Shown: positions 1-9,603, numbered from the stretch's first letter. The stretch: 46,813 bases of DNA from an uncultured Rhodospirillaceae bacterium (GCA_945952105.1 CAMFGZ010000033.1:1-46813), one strand, 5' to 3'. Made by a program: numbers and translations. Notes: generated from the sequence alone by a model not told the origin.

Positions 1-804
1 AAGTGCGAACAGATGCTGTTCACGCGCGACTGGGAGGCCAACCAGGAGGTCTGCAATCATTGCGGCCACCATATGCGGCTGCGGCCACTGAAGCGGCTGC
101 CGTTCCTGTTCGACGAAGGCAAGTACGAGCTGCATCCGCTGCCGCGCGTGAATGCCGATCCGCTCAAGTTCCGCGACACCAAGCGCTATGACGCGCGCCT
201 CAAGGAAGCCCAGGCCAAGGCCGAGGGCACGACCGACGCGCTGGTGGTGGCGAGCGGGCTGATGGGCAGCCGCCTCTCGATCGTGGCGCTGCTCGACTTC
301 GGCTTCATGGGCGGCTCGATGGGTACGGCCGTGGGCGAGGGCCTTGTAATGGCCGCCGACCTCGCGGTCGCGCGCAAGGCGCCGCTGATCGTCTTCTCCG
401 CCTCGGGTGGCGCGCGCATGCAGGAAGGCATCCTGTCGCTGATGCAGCTCACGCGCACGACCATCGCGGTGCGCAAGGTCAAGGAAGCGGGCCTGCCCTA
501 TATCGTCGTGCTGACCGATCCGACGACCGGCGGCGTCTCGGCCTCCTTTGCCATGCTGGGCGACGTCCACATCGCCGAGCCCGACGCGATCATCGGTTTC
601 GCCGGCCCGCGCGTGATCCAGGACACGATTCGCCAGGAGCTGCCGCAGGGCTTCCAGCGCTCCGAGTACCTGCTGGAGCACGGCATGGTCGACGCCGTCG
701 TGCATCGCCACAAGCTGCGCGAGACGCTGATCCGCATGGTCTCGCTGTTCATGGATCCGCTCGTCGTCGAAAACCGCCCACTCGCGGTGACGTCTTCGCG
801 CTAA
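1..804 (+). CDS. accD: Acetyl-CoA carboxylase carboxyltransferase subunit beta (5' truncated by window edge)
   Basis: AccD is the beta half of the carboxyltransferase that moves the carboxyl group from carboxybiotin to acetyl-CoA, the first step of fatty acid synthesis; it works with AccA in the cytoplasm. The window opens inside the gene: the frame is open from base 1 and reads K-C-E-Q, so the first zinc-finger cysteine pair is partly lost while the second pair (V-C-N-H-C-G) is intact. The crotonase-fold core is clear, with the conserved SGGARMQEG stretch, TDPTTGGVSASFAMLGD and the GFAGPRVI segment. 267 residues are visible and roughly 20-40 N-terminal residues are missing. folC follows after 13 bases on the same strand, the usual alphaproteobacterial accD-folC pair. 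No irregularity is seen in the visible part. Confidence 0.97.
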   Translation, partial: KCEQMLFTRDWEANQEVCNHCGHHMRLRPLKRLPFLFDEGKYELHPLPRVNADPLKFRDTKRYDARLKEAQAKAEGTTDALVVASGLMGSRLSIVALLDFGFMGGSMGTAVGEGLVMAADLAVARKAPLIVFSASGGARMQEGILSLMQLTRTTIAVRKVKEAGLPYIVVLTDPTTGGVSASFAMLGDVHIAEPDAIIGFAGPRVIQDTIRQELPQGFQRSEYLLEHGMVDAVVHRHKLRETLIRMVSLFMDPLVVENRPLAVTSSR

Positions 805-817
805 AGGGATCGCCGAC

Positions 818-2116
818 GTGACCGCCAACGATCCGATCGTCCAGCGGCTGATGAGCCATCATCCGAGGGTCATTACCCTCGGACTGGAGCGCATCGAACG
901 GCTGCTCGAGCGGCTGGGCTCACCGCACAGGAAACTGCCGCCGCTGGTCCATGTCGCCGGCACCAATGGCAAGGGCTCGCTGGTCGCTTATCTGCGCGCC
1001 ATGGCGGAGGCGGCGGGCTATCGCGTCCATGTCTATACCTCGCCGCATCTCGTGCGCTTCAACGAGCGCATCCGCATTTCCGGCGAGCTGATCGGAGACG
1101 ACGAGCTCCACGCCTTGCTGACCGAGTGCGAGGAGGCCAACGGCGACACGCCGATCTCCTTCTTCGACATCACCACGGCGCTCGCCTTCTTGGCGTTCTC
1201 GCGCGTGCCGGCCGAACTCGGCATCATCGAGGTCGGCATGGGGGGTCGCTTCGACAGCACCAACGTGGTCGAACCGGCGTTGTCGGCCATCACGCCGGTC
1301 GGCTACGACCATACGGGCTTCCTGGGCGACAAGCTCGAAGGCATCGCGTGGGAGAAGGCGGGCATCATCAAGCGCGCGACACCGGCCGTGATCGGCCGGC
1401 AGCGCGAGGTAAGTGCGCAGGTCATCGAGACCGAGGCCGCCAAGATGGCTGCGCCGCTGTTCCGCATGGGGCGTGAGTGGAAGGTGACGCCGCAGGAGTC
1501 GGGCTTCCGCTACGAGAGCGACCTGCTGACGCTCGATCTTCCGGCGCCTGCCCTGGCGGGCGCTCACCAGATCGACAATGCCGCGACGGCTGTGGCCTGC
1601 ATCGAGCGCCTGCGCGCGGCGCGTTTCGACATCGGCGACGACGCGATCCGCAAGGGGCTCTCCTCCGTCGAGTGGCCGGCGCGCCTGCAGCGTCTCACCA
1701 GGGGACCTCTGCCGGTCTCGATGCCCCCCGGCTGCGAGCTCTGGCTCGACGGCGGCCACAACGAGGATTGTGGCATCGTGCTCGGCCGCATGGCGGCGGA
1801 ATGGGCGAAGGAGCCGGCGGCGCTGCCGCTCTATCTCGTCTTCGCCATGCAGACGACCAAGGACGCGTCGGGCTTCCTGCGGCCGCTGGCGCGCTACGCC
1901 ACGGCCGCGCGCGCCGTGCCGTTCCCCGAAGGTCACGCCGCCTACACGCCGCAGGAGGCCTGTGCGAAGGCAGCCGATGTTGGCCTCGATTGCGCACCCG
2001 CAAACGACATCGGCGCGGCGCTGGAAGACCTGTTGGCCACCCAGCCCGCGCCGATGCGCATTCTCATCTGTGGCTCGCTCTATCTCGCGGGCGAGGTCCT
2101 CGTCCGCAACGGCTGA
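818..2116 (+). CDS. folC: Bifunctional folylpolyglutamate synthase / dihydrofolate synthase
   Basis: FolC adds L-glutamate to dihydropteroate and extends the glutamate tail of folates in the cytoplasm. The 432-residue protein has the Mur-ligase P-loop GTNGKGS at about residues 48-54, the family signature TSPHLVRFNERI at 74-85, and a later HQIDNAATA segment of the central domain, so it is full length. The start is GTG at 818: an AAAGGGA ribosome site lies about 8 bases upstream and overlaps the accD stop region, and the protein aligns from here without an extra leader. It is probably cotranscribed with accD. Its end is only 12 bases from the end of convergent trxA. The stop codon sits in the loop of a very short CGGC/GCCG hairpin, too weak to call a terminator. 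Confidence 0.96.
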   Translation: MTANDPIVQRLMSHHPRVITLGLERIERLLERLGSPHRKLPPLVHVAGTNGKGSLVAYLRAMAEAAGYRVHVYTSPHLVRFNERIRISGELIGDDELHALLTECEEANGDTPISFFDITTALAFLAFSRVPAELGIIEVGMGGRFDSTNVVEPALSAITPVGYDHTGFLGDKLEGIAWEKAGIIKRATPAVIGRQREVSAQVIETEAAKMAAPLFRMGREWKVTPQESGFRYESDLLTLDLPAPALAGAHQIDNAATAVACIERLRAARFDIGDDAIRKGLSSVEWPARLQRLTRGPLPVSMPPGCELWLDGGHNEDCGIVLGRMAAEWAKEPAALPLYLVFAMQTTKDASGFLRPLARYATAARAVPFPEGHAAYTPQEACAKAADVGLDCAPANDIGAALEDLLATQPAPMRILICGSLYLAGEVLVRNG

Positions 2117-2128
2117 GCCGAAATCACA

Positions 2129-2446
2129 TCAGACGACGGTATTGATCCAGCTCACCAGCTTCTGCTTCGGCTCGGCGCCGATCTTGGTGGCGGCGACCTG
2201 GCCGTTCTTGAACAGCAGCAGGGTCGGGATCGAACGCACGCCGTAGCGCGTCGGCGCCATCGGGTTCTCGTCGATGTTGATCTTCACGACCTTGAGCTTG
2301 CCGTCCATCTCCTTGGAGATGTCTTCCAGCGAGGGGCCGATCATGCGGCACGGACCGCACCATTCGGCCCAGAAGTCGACGAGGACGGGCGTGTCGGACT
2401 TCAGGACTTCCTGCTCGAAGGAAGCGTCGGTTGCTTTAACGGTCAT
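2129..2446 (-). CDS. trxA: Thioredoxin 1
   Basis: Small cytoplasmic dithiol-disulfide oxidoreductase that reduces ribonucleotide reductase, methionine sulfoxide reductase and other proteins, itself recycled by thioredoxin reductase. The 105-residue product has the canonical WCGPC active site at 29-33, the buried Asp in VLVDFWAEW, and the cis-proline loop RSIPTLLLF (Pro74). I start it at the ATG at 2446, not at the ATG at 2467, because a GGGAG ribosome site lies 8-9 bases upstream and this gives the normal thioredoxin length. It is the last gene of the tsaE-amgK-murU-addB-addA-trxA run; the 85-base gap after addA, larger than any other in the run, contains a hairpin and could hold a separate promoter. 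Confidence 0.96.
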   Translation of the reverse strand: MTVKATDASFEQEVLKSDTPVLVDFWAEWCGPCRMIGPSLEDISKEMDGKLKVVKINIDENPMAPTRYGVRSIPTLLLFKNGQVAATKIGAEPKQKLVSWINTVV

Positions 2447-2472
2447 CGTGGGTTCTCCCAAAAACACTACAG

Positions 2473-2490
2473 GCCGGTCGAGGGACCGGC
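2473..2490 (-). other. Stem-loop between addA and trxA
   Basis: Perfect 7-bp inverted repeat GCCGGTC / GACCGGC with a four-base loop in the 85-base addA-trxA gap. In the direction of transcription, a run of five T follows about 8 bases after the stem. That is too far away for a classic intrinsic terminator, but it could partly end addA transcripts or protect the 5' end of a trxA message. Function is inferred only from position. Confidence 0.35.
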
Positions 2491-2531
2491 GCCGCCCTTG
2501 GCCCAGAAGCTAGGAACGCACGCCCCCGGAG

Positions 2532-5500
2532 TCAAGATGCGGCGGCATAAGGCATTGATTTGTCTAGGGTTTCTGGGGAAATCTCCATCAGTCGAGGGGC
2601 TGCGGTCCACAGCAGGAACGCCCTGACCATGCGGCCGGGATAGATCTGCTGGAGCAGCGCCCGATAGAGCGCGAGCTGGCGGCGATAGGCGAGCGCCACG
2701 CCGTCGGTGGAATCGGGCGGCGGGCGGTTGGTCTTGTAGTCGACGATCAGGACCTCCTTTTCCGAAACGGCCAGCCGGTCGACCTGGCCGCTGACGGTGA
2801 AGGTGCCGCGCGCGGTCTTCACGGTGCCGATCAACGGCACTTCGGCGCGCGATCCCTCGGCGAACAGCGCGGCATGCGCCGGCGCCTCGGTGACGGCGAG
2901 CGCTTCCGCGGCCCATTGCGCGACATCTTCGGTGGCAAGCCCATGCGCGGGCTGCGCGAGGAAGCGCTGCGCGGCGGCAGCGCGTTCCGCGGCGGGCAGG
3001 CCGGGGAGATGCCGCAGCAGGTCGTGCAGCAGCAGGCCGCGCTGCCAGCGGCGGGGATCGTCGGCAAGCAGCGGGCTGTAGGCGCGCGGTGCGGCGGCGG
3101 CCTCGTCGGGCAGCGGCTGCGAAGGGGCGAGCGGCGCGGGCGGATCGGGCTCGGCGGGTGCGGGTTCGGTCCACCACTCTGGCAACGGCGCTTCGTCGGC
3201 GATCGGAAGTTCCGGTTGTTCGGCTTCGGCGATCTCGCCTTCGTTCGTCAGTTCGTAGCCGTCACCCGACCAGCCGTCGGGCACCAGCGTGGTGAAGTCG
3301 AACGGCCGGGCCACGGCTCGGCCGGCTTCCGATTCGCTGCTGGCGCGCAGGCCGGCTTCGATGCGCTCGTACCAGCAGCCGCGATCGGGCTTCTTCGAGC
3401 CGACCCAGCCGCCGACATAGAGCCGGTCCTCGGCGCGGGTCATGGCGACATAGAGGAGGCGGTTCTGCTCCTCCAGCGCGCGGTCTCGCACCTCGCCTCG
3501 CCAGGCACGTGCGGCTTCGTTGGCATCGTCGGTGCGCGGCAACCAGAGGCGCGCTTCGCCCTCGGCACCCGCCAGCAGCCGCTCGGAATCGCGCGGCACG
3601 CGTGTCGTGTCGGGCAGGTAGACGATCGGCGCCTGCAGGCCCTTCGAGGCGTGGACGGTCAGGATGCGCAGCTCGCGCCTTCGGTTCTGGTCGAGGTCGC
3701 GCTTGATCTCGCCGCCGCCCGTCTCGAACCAGCGCAGGAAGCCCTGCAGCGAGCCGCCTTCGATCCCCTGGTACTGCAGCGCGCGCGCCAGCAACTCGTT
3801 GATCGGGTCCGAAGCCTCGCGGCCCAGCCGCTCCAGCAGGCGCCGACGACCACCCTGCGGTCCCAGCACGCGGGCGAAGAAGTCGAAGGGCGTGTCGTAG
3901 TCGGCGTGTTTCAGCCAGTCCGACAAAGTCGCATGGGCCGCGGCGAACGCAGCCTCGTGTGTTCGTTCGCGCAACGCCCGCCAGAGATGGCCGGGGCGCT
4001 TCCAGGCGAGCGCGAAGAGCTGGTCCTCGTCGAGCCCGATCAACGGCGACTTGAGAAGTGCCGCGAGATTGAGATCGTCCTGCGGCAGCAGGACGAAGCG
4101 CGCCATCGCCAGCAGGTCCTGGATCGCGAGCTCCTGGCCGAGACTCAGCCGGTCGACGCCGACGACTTCGACGCTTTCCTTCTTCAGCGCCTTCACCAGC
4201 GCATTCACGAATTCATTGCGCCGCCGCACCAGCACCATGAAGTGGCCGGCATGCAGCTTCTCGCCATCGCGCGCGCGGCGTTCCGTGCCGATCAGGCTCT
4301 TGGCATGCACGGCGATAAGCTGCGCCAACCGCTGGTGCGGCAGGGCGAGTCCGCCGCCGCTGCCGGCGCCTTCGATGTCCGACGTGTCGGCTTCGTCCTC
4401 GCCGCCGGAGACCAGCGGCCACAGCTCGACCCGGCCCGGCTCGTTCTTGCGGCTGGGCAGGTGGATCACGTCGCCCGGCTCGCCGACGCCCTTCGCCGCT
4501 TCGATCTCGCCGAACACCCAGTCGACCGCATCCAACACCGCGGGCGTCGAGCGGAAGGAGACGTTGAGTTCGACCGGTACGAACATCCGGTCGGCGATGC
4601 GGCTGCGCTCGCCGAACCACTCGCGCATCTCCTTCAGCTTGCGCGGATCGGCGCGCTGGAAGCCGAAGATCGACTGCTTGGTGTCGCCGACCGCGAAGAT
4701 CGTGCGGCTGCGGCCCACCGCGCCTTCGCCCACGAAGAATTCCTCGGTGAGCCGGCGGATCACCTCCCACTGGTCTGGGTTGGTATCCTGCGCCTCGTCG
4801 ACCAATACATGGTCGATGCCGCCGTCGAGCTTGAACAGCACCCAGGCGGCGCTCTCCGCGCTTTCCAGCAGCCGACGCGTCGCCACGATCAGGTCGTCAT
4901 AGTCGAGCACGGCACGACGCCGTTTGGCGCGGGTGTAGCGATCGGCGATGTCGAGGCCGAGCCGGAGCAGGGCCAGGGTCAGCTCGACGAGCGCCTGTCC
5001 CCGCGCGCATTCGAGACGCCCGGCCTCGGCCTGGAGAGTGTCGACGATGCCGGGCAGGCGCTTCTGCGCGGCCTTGGTCGCCAGCGTCTTGCGCACCTGC
5101 CCTTCGCTGGTGAAGAACACGCCACGATAGGCAGGGCTCAGGTCGTTGCGGTCGTCGGCCAGCCAGCTCGCGATCTTCTGGCCATTCGGCGCGTCGGTCT
5201 TGCCGCCGGCTTCGATCAAGGCCCGCGCCGCCTCGCGCACGGCGGCTTCGTCGAGGGATGGCATGCGCTCGCAGTTCAACTGGCGGCGCAGCCGGTGGCC
5301 GAGCGTCGCAAGACCGGCCTCGTCGACGACATGGGTCTGCAGCCAGGCGCGCTCGCTCAGCAGCCGCGTCATCAGCTCGGCGTATTCGGCGATCGAGACC
5401 TTGGCGGCGACCGTGGCGAGGGCGGCGGCCAATGCGGGCGACGCACCGCTGCGCGCCAGGTCTTCCATCTGCTCGTCCTGCACGCGTCGGAGGATCGTCA

Positions 5501-5969
5501 GGGCCTCGGCCTCGTCGAGGATCTCGAAGCCCGGCGCGACGCTCGCTTCGAGGGGGAAACGCTTCAACAGCGCCTGGCAGAAAGCGTGAATGGTCAGGAT
5601 GTTGATGCCGCCCGGTGCGTCAAGCACGCGTGCGAACAGGCGGCGCGCCACGACCCTCTGCGCCGGGTCCGGCGCCTCGTCGATCAGTCTGGCGATGGCG
5701 CTGTCGAGCGTCGCCTCGTCGGCCAAGGCCCAGCGGCCCAGTTGGTGGGCGAGGCGGTTGCGCATCTCGGCCGCCGCCGCCTTGGTGAAGGTGAGGCAGA
5801 GGATGCGCTCGGGCTTCACGCCGTCCAGCAGCAGCCGCGTGACGCGGTCCGTGAGCACCTTCGTCTTGCCGGTGCCGGCATTGGCCACCACCCAGGCGGA
5901 GTGATCGGGTGTCGTGGCACGCCGCTGCGCTTCGGTCGCGAGGGCGATGGCGTCGAGCACGTCGCTCAT
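2532..5969 (-). CDS. addA: Double-strand break repair helicase-nuclease AddA
   Basis: AddA is the UvrD-like 3'-5' helicase and nuclease subunit of the AddAB complex, which resects double-strand breaks and loads RecA. The 1145-residue product shows Walker A (NAGTGKTK, residues 30-37), motif Ia (CLTFTKAAAAEM), Walker B (LVDEAQDTNP, about 390), motif III (VGDTKQSIFGFQ), motif V (TVHASKGLQAPIV) and motif VI (LLYVAMTRAEDRLYV). A C-terminal PD-(D/E)XK nuclease has GQVDRLA, then IVDYKTNR (about 1075), then the QLALY motif. The true start is the ATG at 5969, which overlaps the addB stop by four bases (ATGA); the frame stays open far upstream inside addB but there encodes only an arginine-rich shadow. 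Operon position immediately after addB is standard in alphaproteobacteria. Confidence 0.97.
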   Translation of the reverse strand: MSDVLDAIALATEAQRRATTPDHSAWVVANAGTGKTKVLTDRVTRLLLDGVKPERILCLTFTKAAAAEMRNRLAHQLGRWALADEATLDSAIARLIDEAPDPAQRVVARRLFARVLDAPGGINILTIHAFCQALLKRFPLEASVAPGFEILDEAEALTILRRVQDEQMEDLARSGASPALAAALATVAAKVSIAEYAELMTRLLSERAWLQTHVVDEAGLATLGHRLRRQLNCERMPSLDEAAVREAARALIEAGGKTDAPNGQKIASWLADDRNDLSPAYRGVFFTSEGQVRKTLATKAAQKRLPGIVDTLQAEAGRLECARGQALVELTLALLRLGLDIADRYTRAKRRRAVLDYDDLIVATRRLLESAESAAWVLFKLDGGIDHVLVDEAQDTNPDQWEVIRRLTEEFFVGEGAVGRSRTIFAVGDTKQSIFGFQRADPRKLKEMREWFGERSRIADRMFVPVELNVSFRSTPAVLDAVDWVFGEIEAAKGVGEPGDVIHLPSRKNEPGRVELWPLVSGGEDEADTSDIEGAGSGGGLALPHQRLAQLIAVHAKSLIGTERRARDGEKLHAGHFMVLVRRRNEFVNALVKALKKESVEVVGVDRLSLGQELAIQDLLAMARFVLLPQDDLNLAALLKSPLIGLDEDQLFALAWKRPGHLWRALRERTHEAAFAAAHATLSDWLKHADYDTPFDFFARVLGPQGGRRRLLERLGREASDPINELLARALQYQGIEGGSLQGFLRWFETGGGEIKRDLDQNRRRELRILTVHASKGLQAPIVYLPDTTRVPRDSERLLAGAEGEARLWLPRTDDANEAARAWRGEVRDRALEEQNRLLYVAMTRAEDRLYVGGWVGSKKPDRGCWYERIEAGLRASSESEAGRAVARPFDFTTLVPDGWSGDGYELTNEGEIAEAEQPELPIADEAPLPEWWTEPAPAEPDPPAPLAPSQPLPDEAAAAPRAYSPLLADDPRRWQRGLLLHDLLRHLPGLPAAERAAAAQRFLAQPAHGLATEDVAQWAAEALAVTEAPAHAALFAEGSRAEVPLIGTVKTARGTFTVSGQVDRLAVSEKEVLIVDYKTNRPPPDSTDGVALAYRRQLALYRALLQQIYPGRMVRAFLLWTAAPRLMEISPETLDKSMPYAAAS

Positions 5970-8914
5970 TCCTCGCCGCCTCCCGCCGTCGACCATTCGG
6001 CGACCCGCTCGAGATGGGCATAGTCGTTGAAGTAGGGGCCGTAGGCCGGCCAGGGCAGCGCCGGATAGGGTGTGTTCGGATTCGCGAAATGCGCGGCCAT
6101 CTTCTCGACCAGCGCCATCATCTCCGCCACGAGCTCGTCGCTGCCCTTGATCTCGCTCACCTTGCCGCCGTCGCCGAGGCCGTTGGCCTGCCAGTAGGAG
6201 AGACGCACCGTATTGGCCTTGCCCTCGATCTTCTCGAAACCGCCACGCTCGGCCATCGCCGCTTCGAGCAGGAGCTGTGGCGCGAACAGGGCTTCGAGCT
6301 CGTCCTTGGTCGGCACGCGACCGGTCTTGTAGTCGATGATCTCCCAGGCGCCGCGTTCCAGTTCGTCCACGCGGTCGGCGCGCGCCTCGATGCGCAGCGG
6401 CCGTGATGCCGGGCCTACCACCATCGCGGCGTTGCTCTCGCTGGCCAGAAGCCTGGTGCCGATCGCGCGACGTGCATTCTCCGCGTCGATGAACCAGCGG
6501 GCGAGGCGCTGGAAGCGCGGCCACCAGAAGGCTCGCTCGGCCGCCGATGTCAGCAGATCGGCGAGGTGCTTCTCGCCCAGGGCTTCGAACTCGCGCGCGG
6601 CGTCGGGTGGCAGCACGCCCGACGGATGCGCCTTCAGGAATTCGTCGAGCGCATCGTGCAAGGCGTTGCCGCGATCGGCGGCACCAAGCTCCGCCTCCAG
6701 CGGATCGAGCGCTTCCAGTCCCAGGATACGGCGTGCGTAGAGGCCGTACGGATCGCGTCGCCATTGCTCGACACTCGAGACCGAGAGGCGCGTCGGCCGC
6801 GCCTCGAGCGGCGGACGCGGCTCGGGCCGTGGCCAGGGGTCGTAAGTATCCGGCCTGTCGATCAGCTCCGCCCAGGCGACGAAGCTGCGGCGGCCGCGAA
6901 GTATGTACTCCGGCACCGGTGTATTGCCGCCGGGCTCGTAGCCGAACAGGGCATCGAGCCGTGCCAGCCAGCGCGACGGCACGGTCGGCGCGCCGCCGAC
7001 CCGTTCGGCGCGCGTCAGCAGCACGCGCTCGGCGCCGAGGGCGGCCACGAAGTCGTGCGCCGACAGGCCGATGCGCCGCTCGGGCTGCTGCAGGCCGAGG
7101 TCCTTGCGCATCGGCCGGTTGATCCAGGGGCCGGTCTCGACGGCGGGGGGCCACGTCCCTTCGTTCAGGCCGCCCAGCACCAGCAGGTCGGCCCGCTGCA
7201 GTCGGGCTTCGAGCGGACCCCAGATCGAGAGGCGCGGATGGCGCCCGAAGGCCGGCCGGATCGTCTCAGGTTCCAGCATCGCGGCGAACAGGCCGGACCA
7301 CTCGCCCGGCGCGATCGCGGGTTGACCCGTCCAGGCGGTGCGCAGGCGACCCAGCAGATCGGCCAGGGCGCTGCCGGCATCGCCCGACCACAGTATTTCG
7401 GACGACGCGATCTTCTCCGCCGCCGCGGCGGTCGCATCGAGCAGCGTCTCCGGCGAGGCGTCGCCCTGCATCAACCCGGCAAGGGCGGAGGTCGCGGCTT
7501 CGAGACCGTCGATCAGTGTCCGCACGGCCGTGCGGTCAGCGGTGTTGCCGAACTTCGCCTCGTCGATACGGGCGCGGATCGCGTCCAGGCCGGGCGCGGG
7601 CTTGAGACCGCGCAGGCATTTGCGGTCGAGCCGCCTCGTTGCGTCGAGCACGGCGGCGCGCTCGCTGCCCAGGATGCACAGCGGATGCTTGAGCAAAGAC
7701 AGCAACTCGACCGGGGCGAAGCCGGAATCGATGGTGGCGATCAGCGCATGGAGAAGCGTGGCCGGCGGCGTATCGGTGAGCGCGGCACCGGCCGAATCGT
7801 CGATGTCGATCCGCCAGCGCTTCAGCTCGGCGGTAACCCTCCGCGCCAGCTCGCGATCGGGCGTGACGAGGGCCGCCGTGCGTGTCGGCGTGTCGAGGAC
7901 GCTGCGCAGGGCCAGCGCCACGACCAGAGCCTCCTGGTGCGGCGTCGCGCAATCGGCGCGCGTAACATGCTCCAGCGATGCAGGCTCGGGCTTGACCCAG
8001 GAGTCGCTGGTCTCCGCCGGCCGCATCAGCTCGGTGAGGAGGAAATGGCGCGCCGAACCGCCGGCGGCGCCGGGCCATTCCCCGACCTCCGCGCGCGTGC
8101 ACCCGAGCGCTCCCAGCAACTCACGCAGGCCGTATTGAGGATGCGACGGTTCCAGGGCGCCCCAGCTTGCCTCGTCCATGTCGCGGTCGAGGCCGGGAAG
8201 GACCACCGCGCCTTGCGGCAGGTCGGCGATGGCAGCCAGCAGGTCGCGCGTTGCCGGCTGCGATCCCGTCGAACCCGCCGCGATCACCGGTGTCGACGGC
8301 GGGTTCGTGCGCCAGCGTGCGGCCTGGTTGCGGATCGCCAGGGTGCGCCGCTCGATCGCGTCGATATGTCCGCGCGCTGCCAGCATCTGCGGCCAGTGCT
8401 CGCCGACGATGGCGAGGAATTTCAGCGTGCGCTGCCAGTGGCTGGCGAAGTTGCCCTCGACCAGCCCTTCGAGCCGGTCGAACGACACGCCTTCGATCGC
8501 AAGCTCATCGAGGAGGCGGCCGAGTTCGCGTGCGAGCTTCAGCGCCTGTGCCGCCGACTGCGCGATGGGATGCCCCCGATCGTCGGTGAAGACGGCGACC
8601 AGGCGGGCCAGCAAAGCCTCGCGCTCGGCCGGGTCGATGGCGGGCGGCAGGGCGAGCGCATCGTTGTCGCCAGACGCGATCTCCCATTCGCCGTCGTCGA
8701 CGTCACCCAGCGGCGCCATGCGTGGCAGGATCGTAGGCGTGCCGTCGGCGGCGCGCAGGAAGGCTTCGCGCAGTGCACGCACGGAGCGCCGCGTCGGCAG
8801 CAGGATCAGCACGTCGGCGAGGGCCAGCGGATCGCCCTTGTGTTCAGCCAGCACCACCCGCGCCAGCTCGTCGGCGAAGCGACGCTCCGTACCGATGGTG
8901 AACAGGCCCTTCAT
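5966..8914 (-). CDS. addB: Double-strand break repair protein AddB
   Basis: AddB partners AddA in the recombination-initiating helicase-nuclease. The 982-residue product belongs to the alphaproteobacterial AddB type: the N-terminus (LFTIGTERRFADELARVVL) lacks a GxGKT Walker A motif, so it is probably not an active ATPase. The C-terminal nuclease is intact, with SVSSVEQWRRDPYGLYAR, then ADRVDE and IIDYKTGR. The four-cysteine iron-sulfur cluster that surrounds this nuclease in Bacillus AddB is not visible here. The ATG at 8914 overlaps the murU stop by four bases and the stop overlaps addA by four bases, so translation of murU, addB and addA is likely coupled. Confidence 0.95.
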   Translation of the reverse strand: MKGLFTIGTERRFADELARVVLAEHKGDPLALADVLILLPTRRSVRALREAFLRAADGTPTILPRMAPLGDVDDGEWEIASGDNDALALPPAIDPAEREALLARLVAVFTDDRGHPIAQSAAQALKLARELGRLLDELAIEGVSFDRLEGLVEGNFASHWQRTLKFLAIVGEHWPQMLAARGHIDAIERRTLAIRNQAARWRTNPPSTPVIAAGSTGSQPATRDLLAAIADLPQGAVVLPGLDRDMDEASWGALEPSHPQYGLRELLGALGCTRAEVGEWPGAAGGSARHFLLTELMRPAETSDSWVKPEPASLEHVTRADCATPHQEALVVALALRSVLDTPTRTAALVTPDRELARRVTAELKRWRIDIDDSAGAALTDTPPATLLHALIATIDSGFAPVELLSLLKHPLCILGSERAAVLDATRRLDRKCLRGLKPAPGLDAIRARIDEAKFGNTADRTAVRTLIDGLEAATSALAGLMQGDASPETLLDATAAAAEKIASSEILWSGDAGSALADLLGRLRTAWTGQPAIAPGEWSGLFAAMLEPETIRPAFGRHPRLSIWGPLEARLQRADLLVLGGLNEGTWPPAVETGPWINRPMRKDLGLQQPERRIGLSAHDFVAALGAERVLLTRAERVGGAPTVPSRWLARLDALFGYEPGGNTPVPEYILRGRRSFVAWAELIDRPDTYDPWPRPEPRPPLEARPTRLSVSSVEQWRRDPYGLYARRILGLEALDPLEAELGAADRGNALHDALDEFLKAHPSGVLPPDAAREFEALGEKHLADLLTSAAERAFWWPRFQRLARWFIDAENARRAIGTRLLASESNAAMVVGPASRPLRIEARADRVDELERGAWEIIDYKTGRVPTKDELEALFAPQLLLEAAMAERGGFEKIEGKANTVRLSYWQANGLGDGGKVSEIKGSDELVAEMMALVEKMAAHFANPNTPYPALPWPAYGPYFNDYAHLERVAEWSTAGGGEE

Positions 8915-9603
8915 CCCAGCGCGCGCTCCGCTTCGGCGAGGGCCGAGGGCGTGCCGACATGGAACCAGTCGCCGTCATGCACGAGGCCGTAGAGGCGGCC
9001 GGCCTGCTCGGAGCGGTTCCACAGCTTCAGCAGCGAGAAGGGGCCTTCGGGCGAGCCATTGAACAAGCGCGAATCGCAGACCGAGACGCTGGCGAACATG
9101 TACGGGGCGGTCTCGGCGATGCCGCGATGGCGCACGCGGCCGTCGGGCTCGAGATAGTAGTCGCCGCGATCCTTCTCCTCGCGGCCGATGGCCGTCGCCA
9201 GCGGATGCAGCAGCAGCAGGGCGTCCATGCGGTTGGGATCCCACATCGCCGCGAGACGTCCCAGCATCGATTCCGGCCCGTCGCGCCACAGCCCGTCGCC
9301 GTTCAGCACGAAGAAGGGCGCGTTGCCGAGCAGGGGCAGGGCGTTGCGCACGCTGCCGCCGGTTTCCAGCAGCCGGTCCTCGCGGATGATGTGTGCGCGG
9401 CCGCGCAGCCGGTCGGCGATCTGGTTGCCGAGATGATGTACGTTCACGATGACGTTCTGCACGCCACTGCCTTGCAGGCGATCCATCGCGCGTTCCAGCA
9501 TCGAGCGGCCGGCGACCGGGATCAGCGGCTTGGGCGTCGAATCGGTGAGGGGCCGCATGCGCTCACCGCGGCCCGCCGCCAGGATCATGGCACTGCGGAT
9601 CAT
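8911..9603 (-). CDS. murU: N-acetylmuramate alpha-1-phosphate uridylyltransferase (MurU-type nucleotidyltransferase)
   Basis: Sugar-1-phosphate nucleotidyltransferase of 230 residues. It probably transfers UMP to MurNAc-1-phosphate, giving UDP-MurNAc and bypassing de novo MurA/MurB synthesis. The N-terminal signature MILAAGRGERMRPLT carries the nucleotide-binding G-x-G-x-R-x-x-P loop, followed by PKPLIPVAGRSMLERAM; FVLNGDGLW holds the metal-binding Asp of the family. Start at ATG 9603 gives an exact ATGA overlap with the amgK stop; upstream open frame is shadow. The MurU assignment rests on the AmgK-like kinase directly upstream, the known pair of the cell-wall recycling route. On sequence alone, other NDP-sugar pyrophosphorylases of the same short class cannot be excluded. 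Confidence 0.88.
   Translation of the reverse strand: MIRSAMILAAGRGERMRPLTDSTPKPLIPVAGRSMLERAMDRLQGSGVQNVIVNVHHLGNQIADRLRGRAHIIREDRLLETGGSVRNALPLLGNAPFFVLNGDGLWRDGPESMLGRLAAMWDPNRMDALLLLHPLATAIGREEKDRGDYYLEPDGRVRHRGIAETAPYMFASVSVCDSRLFNGSPEGPFSLLKLWNRSEQAGRLYGLVHDGDWFHVGTPSALAEAERALG

Noticed and set aside
2447..2467. Longer trxA start at 2467
   Set aside because: The ribosome site GGGAG lies between the two ATGs and supports 2446; the longer form adds seven unusual residues.
2874..6023. Very long plus-strand open frame opposite addA (also 6566-8992 opposite addB, 10841-12754 opposite ahcY, and 27004-28896 opposite polA)
   Set aside because: Products are Arg/Gly/Gln/Ala-rich, have no recognisable domain, and lie fully antisense to well-supported genes; such frames are common in GC-rich DNA.
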